Below are positions 5,048 to 9,671 of a stretch of 9,671 bases of DNA, piece after piece (positions within the stretch are counted from its first letter, which is position 1; each line of letters starts with the position of its first letter). Origin of the DNA: an uncultured Ruminococcus sp. Lineage in GTDB: Bacteria > Bacillota > Clostridia > Oscillospirales > CAG-272. Under the pieces are notes generated by a model. That model did not search any database, was not told the origin of the DNA, and saw only the letters and a program-made list of their open reading frames with translations. The position numbers and the translations under genes were made by a program. The stretch covers positions 1-9,671 of the forward strand of contig CADCPG010000249.1 of the NCBI GenBank assembly GCA_902803255.1, in the 5' to 3' direction.

Positions 5048-7465
5048 TCAGTCGTCGGCCACCGCCATATACCTGAACGTCACTTCGACGACGTCTCCGG
5101 CGGTCGCGAGCGTTCCGGCGGCGGGCGACTGGCTGAACACGACGGCGCCGCTGCCGGTCTCGTAGTTCGTCGTGCCGTTTATCCTGATGTTCAGTCCGGC
5201 ACTGATCAGCTGCTGCCTTGCGGCGGCCGCCGAGATCCCTGCGACGTTCGGTATAACGATGTTGTTCTCGGGAGCGTTGTCGCCCACGTAGAGCACGACG
5301 GTCCCGCTGTCCTTCTGGAGTTTCGTGCCGGCTGCCGGCACCTGGGCGGTGACCATGGTACCCACGCCCACCGTACGGCTCTTCACGCCGAGTTTCTCTA
5401 TCGCCTCGACGGCGTCGTAGGATACGCGCCCCGTGTAGTTCCCGACCTCCACCGTGAGCTTTGCGCTCTCGGCCGCGGTGTATACCGGCTCGACGCCGAG
5501 CGACGGCAGTATCTCGGAAAGCGCCGCCGAAACGTAGGGCGCCGCGACGGTGCTCCCGTATATGACGCCCTTGGTGGGGGCGTCGACGATTATTATCATG
5601 GCGATCTCGGGGTCGTCGGACGGAGCGAAGGCCATGCATGAGCAGATCTTCATCTCCTCGTCGGCCTCGCCGACCTTTTCCGAGGTTCCCGTCTTGGCGG
5701 CGACTCTGTATCCGGCGACATAGGCGTTTCTCGAACCGCCGTTGCCGGCGACGCCGTCGGCCAGGATGCCGGCGACCGTCCTGCTGACGCTGCCGCTTAT
5801 CACCTGCTTCACCGTCTCGGGGGTGTGCGAGGAAACGACGTTGCCGTCGGAATCGGTGATATAGTCGACTATGTACGGCTTGATGAGGTAGCCGCCGTTG
5901 GCTATCGAAACGAGCGACGTGAGATGCCTTATCGGGCTGACCTTGAAGTTCTGCCCGAAGGCGCACATCGCGAGGTTTATCTTAGTGAATTCATCGCGCG
6001 ACCAGAACAGCGTCCCGCCCTCTCCGGGGAGGTCGATCCCGCTCTTCCGGAAGTATCCGAAATTCTCGAAGTAATCGTAGAAGGTGCTCCCGCCTATCTT
6101 GACGCCGAGCTGGATGAACCAGGGGTTGCAGGACTGCTGCAGGCCTTCGGCAAATGTGAGGTTGCCGTGGCCGTATATGTTGGAGCAGTGCACGCGACGG
6201 TCCTCGACGACTATCGAGCCGGTGCAGGTGAACCTGTCGGAGAGCCGCACCGACGAACTGTCGAGCGCGATGGCGGAGGTTATGACCTTGAATGTCGAAC
6301 CGGGAATGTAGGTGTAGCTGACGGCCATGTTCGACCACATCTTCTCGAGCAGCTCCGCCCTGAGCGAGCCGTACTGCGGGAGATCCTCGGCGAGGCCGGA
6401 GTCCGCAAGCTTCGCAGCGTATTCGCTGTCGAGAGTCCAGGCGTCGTTGCAGTCGAAATCGGGGTAGGTGGCCATCGCGAGGACCGCGCCCGTCCTGACG
6501 TTCATGACGATCCCGCAGGCGCCCTCGAGAGAACCGGTCTCGTAGTATGTCTTCTTCAGCTGCTCCTCGAGGATCGACTGGACCTTGATGTCGATCGTCG
6601 TGTGAAGGCTGCAGCCGTCCTCGGCCGGGATGAAGCTGCCGTAGTCGTAGCCTATCTCCTTGCCGAGGCTGTCGAGCTCGGTGACGTACCTGCCGTCGCT
6701 GCCCGACAGTTCTTCGTTGTAGTATAGTTCGAGTCCGTAGAGGCCGTTCCCCTCTGTCCCGGTGAATCCGAGCAGATGTGACGCGAGACCTCCGTAAACG
6801 TAGTTCCGCTCGGCGACGGTCCCGAGGTGTATCATCCCTCCGAATCCGTTCTCCGAACGGAAGGCGGCGACCCTGTCGGCCGTCTCGCGGTCGGCCGCCT
6901 TCAGCACGGTGGCGTCCATGCTGCCGACGCGTCCGGTCATCTCGAGAACAGTCTCGTATTCGACGCCGGTTATCTCGGAAAGACCTCGGCTTATGATCTC
7001 GGCGGCGTCGAGCAGCGGGCTCGACGCGGCTTCGGTGAGTTCCTTCTCGGCGTCGGCGAGCGCCTTCTCGGCCTTTTCAATGTCGGATACTCCGCTTTTT
7101 TTGTTCTGTTTCAGTGCGCGGAGGGCGCCGTCGGCGTCTTTTACGGCCTGCGCGGCCGCTTCGAGCCTTTCGTGCGCCTTTTCCTGCCCGTTTATCACCG
7201 CCTGAGGCTCGATGAACACGCGGTATTTCGTTATGTCGGTGGCGAGAAGCTCGCCTCCCGAAGAATAGATGCTCCCGCGGCGGGCGCTCACCGTCCGCTC
7301 GGTGGTCATCTGATCGGCGACTTTCCTTTTATAATAGTCGGAATAGCGCCCCTGCATGGCGAAAAGGTGTATCCCGAGGAAGATGAAGACCGCGGCGAAC
7401 GCCGCGGCGGCGATACCGATCCTGATCCTGAATACGGTCTCGGGAGCCGGGCCGCCGCGTTTCAA
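5048..7465 (-). CDS. ftsI: Class B penicillin-binding protein with two PASTA domains (septal transpeptidase)
   Basis: A membrane-anchored D,D-transpeptidase that cross-links septal peptidoglycan, probably with the SEDS protein of this operon. Of 805 residues: a membrane anchor at about 12-36, a PBP dimer region at about 55-270, then the transpeptidase with STFK (Ser390 nucleophile, Lys393), SCN (445-447) and KTGTSEK (591-597). Two PASTA repeats follow at about 667-728 and 735-798. Two repeats resemble B. subtilis PbpB more than SpoVD, which has one, so a vegetative division role is favoured, but a sporulation role is not excluded. Odd points are a Lys/Glu/Ala-rich helical stretch at about 93-148 inserted in the N-terminal region, and RGSIYSSGGELLA (63-75) in place of the usual RGxIxDRNGxxLA. 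The start is a TTG (7463-7465) overlapping the ftsL stop as TTGA, with AGAGGAG four nt upstream; the next ATG would remove the anchor. Confidence 0.95.
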   Translation of the reverse strand: MKRGGPAPETVFRIRIGIAAAAFAAVFIFLGIHLFAMQGRYSDYYKRKVADQMTTERTVSARRGSIYSSGGELLATDITKYRVFIEPQAVINGQEKAHERLEAAAQAVKDADGALRALKQNKKSGVSDIEKAEKALADAEKELTEAASSPLLDAAEIISRGLSEITGVEYETVLEMTGRVGSMDATVLKAADRETADRVAAFRSENGFGGMIHLGTVAERNYVYGGLASHLLGFTGTEGNGLYGLELYYNEELSGSDGRYVTELDSLGKEIGYDYGSFIPAEDGCSLHTTIDIKVQSILEEQLKKTYYETGSLEGACGIVMNVRTGAVLAMATYPDFDCNDAWTLDSEYAAKLADSGLAEDLPQYGSLRAELLEKMWSNMAVSYTYIPGSTFKVITSAIALDSSSVRLSDRFTCTGSIVVEDRRVHCSNIYGHGNLTFAEGLQQSCNPWFIQLGVKIGGSTFYDYFENFGYFRKSGIDLPGEGGTLFWSRDEFTKINLAMCAFGQNFKVSPIRHLTSLVSIANGGYLIKPYIVDYITDSDGNVVSSHTPETVKQVISGSVSRTVAGILADGVAGNGGSRNAYVAGYRVAAKTGTSEKVGEADEEMKICSCMAFAPSDDPEIAMIIIVDAPTKGVIYGSTVAAPYVSAALSEILPSLGVEPVYTAAESAKLTVEVGNYTGRVSYDAVEAIEKLGVKSRTVGVGTMVTAQVPAAGTKLQKDSGTVVLYVGDNAPENNIVIPNVAGISAAAARQQLISAGLNIRINGTTNYETGSGAVVFSQSPAAGTLATAGDVVEVTFRYMAVADD

Positions 7466-8439
7466 TTCTCTCCTCTGAGTCCGAGCGCGGAGAGCAGCGC
7501 CGGCATGATGCCTCGGCTGCCCGTGTTCTCGACGTTGACCACGCTGTCGGCGGGATTGATCCTGATCATATTGTATACGCTCTTGTCGAGCTCTATCATT
7601 CCGTACTTCTCGACCGCCGTCCTCTCGAGCAGGAAGAGGTCGTTCTTCTTCTCAAGCTCGATGCGGAGGGTTGATATCTCGGCCTCGCGCGCCCTGATCT
7701 CGCTCTCTATCTTGGCCAGTTTCGTTGCCTCGCTGTGCTTGAGCACACTGAGCGTGATGGGAAGGGCCAGCACGAAGGCAAAGACGAGGACCATCGCCAC
7801 GGCGGCGAAGAACCCGTTGGACGCCCTGTATCCGCCGCCGGCTCTGACCGAACGGTCGGCCCTGACGCTCTCGCGGAACATCTCGGACAGTCTGCCCTTT
7901 TTCCTCCGCGCTCCCGAGACTATCATCTCGGTCTCGCTCTCGCCCGAATAATACGTCATCCCGCTGCGTTCGCCTGTTATGAGGCTCCCGCCTCCGTAAA
8001 CGGCCTCGCGGCGGCCTCCCGTCGCGCCTCTGTCGCCGACGCCCCTGGCGTCGCGGATCTCATAGGCGTGCGCGGGTCTCGCGTCGGTCGAGATGCGCTG
8101 AGAGTATACCTCGCGCGACAGCTCGGCGACGGCCCTTCCGCGCGGGCTTTCCCTGCGGCGCTCCTCGTCGGCCCTGAGCCGGCGGAGATCGTCGACGGTC
8201 ATGAAGCTTCTTCCGCCCTCGATCCCGCTGCGGTATCTGTTCGAAAAATCGTTCTTCAGTATATCTTCGTAGATGTAGCTGCCGGGATTCTCGAGCCTCG
8301 AGCGCAGTTCGCGGCGCTCCTGCTCGGCCTCCTCGCTTCTGGCTCCGCCCGCGAGTCCCCTGCCGGCGAAAGCCCCGGTGAGAATACCCATGGCGCCGTC
8401 CGCAGTGTCTATGCAGTTGTTTCTTACGGTGTCATTCAT
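7462..8439 (-). CDS. ftsL: FtsL/DivIC-like septum protein with long N-terminal cytoplasmic extension
   Basis: Identified by position between rsmH and the PBP gene and by its C-terminal part. That part has one transmembrane helix at about 209-232, a heptad-like Lys/Glu/Leu coiled coil at about 235-275, and an FtsL/DivIC-like tail AVEKYGMIELDKSVYNMIRI (275-294). Such proteins are bitopic and help recruit and activate the FtsW-PBP pair. At 325 residues it is two to three times the usual 100-130. The first 205 or so residues are hydrophilic and rich in Arg, Glu and Gly, include SYIYEDILKNDFSNRYRSG (54-72) and a basic patch GARRKKGR (176-183), and match no domain I know. Codons in this part keep the strong third-position G/C bias, so it looks truly coding. 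The ATG at 8437-8439 lies 37 nt after rsmH, with AAAGGA 12 nt upstream, rather far. Starting at Met80 or Met160 would leave a large empty gap. The gene symbol is by position and architecture. Confidence 0.8.
   Translation of the reverse strand: MNDTVRNNCIDTADGAMGILTGAFAGRGLAGGARSEEAEQERRELRSRLENPGSYIYEDILKNDFSNRYRSGIEGGRSFMTVDDLRRLRADEERRRESPRGRAVAELSREVYSQRISTDARPAHAYEIRDARGVGDRGATGGRREAVYGGGSLITGERSGMTYYSGESETEMIVSGARRKKGRLSEMFRESVRADRSVRAGGGYRASNGFFAAVAMVLVFAFVLALPITLSVLKHSEATKLAKIESEIRAREAEISTLRIELEKKNDLFLLERTAVEKYGMIELDKSVYNMIRINPADSVVNVENTGSRGIMPALLSALGLRGEN
7470..7476 (-). promoter_or_regulatory. Ribosome binding site that decides the TTG start of ftsI
   Basis: AGAGGAG on the minus strand lies four nt before TTG at 7463-7465, inside the last codons of ftsL. 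It is the strongest Shine-Dalgarno in the window and supports initiation at TTG, which keeps the membrane anchor. Confidence 0.75.
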
Positions 8440-8476
8440 CGTATCCGACCGTCCTTTGCATGCCTCGCGCCGTACC

Positions 8477-9457
8477 TCAGGGTGATACCCCGGGGGTCAG
8501 CGACGCCGTGCCGTCGAGTTTTTCGACCGTCCGCAGCTTCGCGCTGTGCGAACGGCTGTTGGTCCTTATCTCTTCGGGCGAAGGCAGGACCGGCTTCCGT
8601 CCGACAAGTTTTATCACAGGTCTGCGTCCGCATACGCAGACGGGAAAATCCCTGGGGCATACGCATCCCGACGACAGCGACGCGAAGGTCTCCTTCACCG
8701 CCCGGTCCTCGACCGAGTGGAAGGTGATCACGCATCCCCGTCCGCCCGGCCGGAGCAGGTCTACCGCTCCTCTCAGGGCTCCGGGTATGAGCGCTATCTC
8801 GCCGTTCACCTCGATACGGATGGCCTGGAAGGTACGCATCGCGGGGTGGTGCTTCTGCGAGCGCCCTCCGTCCGGCAGGGCTCCGGTGATTATATCGCGG
8901 AGCTCGAAGGTGGTCTCGACCGGCTTCGTCTCCCTCGCCCGGCAGATCGCTTCGGCGATCCTCGCGGCGTATTTCTCCTCTCCCCAGTCGGACAGGATCC
9001 GCCGGAGCTCAGAGACTCCGTAGCCGTTGACGATGTCGCGGGCGTCGGGACCGTCTCCCGACGCGCCCTCCATCTTCATCGAAAGGGTGGCGTCGTGCAT
9101 ATAGGAAAAACCGCGTTCGGGGTTGTCGAGCTGGTACGACGAAACGCCGAGATCGAGAAGGAATCCGTCGGCTTCGGTGAACCCGAGACTTGCGCATATC
9201 TCCTTCATGTCGGCGAAATTGCCGCGCACGCAGACCGCGCGCGTGCCGAAACGGCGAAGACGCTCGCCGGCGGCGGCCACGGCCTCGGGGTCGCGGTCGA
9301 TAGCGACGAGCCTGCCCTTCTCCGACAGCCTCGAGGCGATGAGGGAGGAGTGCCCCCCGCCGCCAGCGGTGCCGTCGATATATGTGCCGTCGGGCTTAAT
9401 GGCAAGCCCGGCGATCACCTCCTCCGGCATGACCGGAGTGTGCGAAAAATCAGACAT
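8477..9457 (-). CDS. rsmH: RsmH (MraW), 16S rRNA C1402 N4-methyltransferase
   Basis: This S-adenosylmethionine-dependent enzyme methylates N4 of C1402 in the decoding region of 16S rRNA, and its gene is the usual second member of dcw clusters. The 326-residue product shows HTPVMPEEV (6-14), the SAM loop YIDGTAGGGGHS (26-37), AIDRDPEAV (52-60), DGFLLDLGVSSYQLD (97-111), RGFSY (115-119), GEEKYAARIAEAI (159-171), MRTFQAIRIEVNGE (207-220), and ITFHSVEDRAVK (244-255). The ATG at 9455-9457 gives the family-like start MSDFSHTPVM and overlaps the mraZ stop by 8 nt; the 19 further open codons are a shadow of mraZ. Two Cys-x-Cys pairs (265/267 and 274/276) could bind a metal, and I recall similar pairs in Firmicute homologues. 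LSMKM (125-129) differs from the common LDMRM. Confidence 0.97.
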   Translation of the reverse strand: MSDFSHTPVMPEEVIAGLAIKPDGTYIDGTAGGGGHSSLIASRLSEKGRLVAIDRDPEAVAAAGERLRRFGTRAVCVRGNFADMKEICASLGFTEADGFLLDLGVSSYQLDNPERGFSYMHDATLSMKMEGASGDGPDARDIVNGYGVSELRRILSDWGEEKYAARIAEAICRARETKPVETTFELRDIITGALPDGGRSQKHHPAMRTFQAIRIEVNGEIALIPGALRGAVDLLRPGGRGCVITFHSVEDRAVKETFASLSSGCVCPRDFPVCVCGRRPVIKLVGRKPVLPSPEEIRTNSRSHSAKLRTVEKLDGTASLTPGVSP

Positions 9458-9671
9458 CAGCGTTCTCGGCGGCCGCGCGAAGAACTTCGGCGTCGAAGGA
9501 GGGCGAGCTGCCAAGCTTTTCGTATTCCTCCGACGACCAGATCTCCGCGTTCTGACCGCAGCCGATGATCACGACGGTCCCGGAAAGACCCGCGTATGCG
9601 ACAAGGTCAGCGTTCAGCGTCACCCTGCCCTGGGAATCGGGCACGAAGGTGTCGCCCATGCGGTTGAAGAA
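9450..9671 (-). CDS. mraZ: MraZ, transcriptional regulator of the dcw cluster (5' end outside window)
   Basis: Only the C-terminal 73 or so residues are visible; the frame stays open to the right edge (FFNRMGDTFVPDSQGRV...), so the true start lies beyond it and the internal Met at 9657-9659 is probably not the start. MraZ is a ring-forming DNA-binding protein with two SpoVT/AbrB-like halves, and in studied species it binds repeats upstream of its own gene. The visible part is the second half: DSQGRVTLNADL matches the DxxGRxxxP motif, with Asn where Pro is usual, followed by AYAGLSGTVVIIGCGQNAEIWSSEEYEKL, close to the family's (A)GLxxxVxxxGxxxxxEIW. Its stop overlaps the rsmH start by 8 nt, as expected for the first gene of the cluster. 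The promoter and any MraZ-binding repeats are outside this window. Confidence 0.92.
   Translation of the reverse strand, partial: FFNRMGDTFVPDSQGRVTLNADLVAYAGLSGTVVIIGCGQNAEIWSSEEYEKLGSSPSFDAEVLRAAAENADV

Noticed and set aside
2351..9568. Other long plus-strand open frames, such as 3925-5028, 4427-5641, 5825-6727, 6827-7951, 7735-8727 and 8546-9568
   Set aside because: All are antisense to confidently identified cell wall genes, have shadow-like composition and lack recognisable motifs.
1..9671. CRISPR arrays, tRNA or rRNA genes, insertion sequences, prophage or defence genes
   Set aside because: I looked on both strands and saw no spaced direct repeats, RNA gene signatures, transposase motifs or attachment sites; the window is filled with core genes.

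Overview
This window is an almost complete dcw (division and cell wall) cluster, with every gene on the minus strand. Transcription therefore runs from the right end of the window to the left. In that order the genes are mraZ (3' part only), rsmH, an ftsL-like gene, a PASTA-containing class B penicillin-binding protein (ftsI/pbpB/spoVD type), murF, mraY, ftsW (or spoVE) and murG. No RNA genes, mobile elements or CRISPR arrays are visible, and no convincing plus-strand gene.

The organism is most likely a GC-rich member of the Bacillota, class Clostridia. This is inferred from the gene order, the two PASTA domains on the transpeptidase, the short FtsL/DivIC-type coiled coil, the Cys-x-Cys pairs near the RsmH C-terminus, and the style of the MraY motif 'GQKIYDIGPRWHKGKEGTP'. 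The sequence is clearly GC-rich, with mostly G or C at third codon positions. No marker gene fixes the species.

Layout from right to left: mraZ and rsmH overlap by 8 nt. After a 37-nt gap comes ftsL, whose stop overlaps the TTG start of the PBP gene (TTGA). A 139-nt gap then precedes murF and carries an 11-bp inverted repeat followed by a short U-tract. murF and mraY overlap by 7 nt, and mraY and ftsW by 16 nt. An 80-nt gap precedes murG, which ends 6 nt before the left edge. The tight packing points to one operon; its promoter must lie upstream of mraZ, beyond the right edge.

Function: MurF completes the UDP-MurNAc-pentapeptide, MraY loads it onto undecaprenyl phosphate (lipid I), and MurG adds GlcNAc (lipid II). 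The FtsW-type SEDS protein and the class B PBP polymerise and cross-link the strands at the septum, and FtsL helps assemble and activate that pair. RsmH methylates 16S rRNA, and MraZ is the usual transcriptional regulator of the cluster.

The main oddities are the lack of murE (expected before murF) and murD (expected between mraY and ftsW), an FtsL-like protein with a roughly 205-residue cytoplasmic extension, a PBP with an inserted helical segment and a degenerate N-terminal motif, and an attenuator-like structure in front of murF. I see no wholly new biological system here; these are lineage-specific variations on a core locus.
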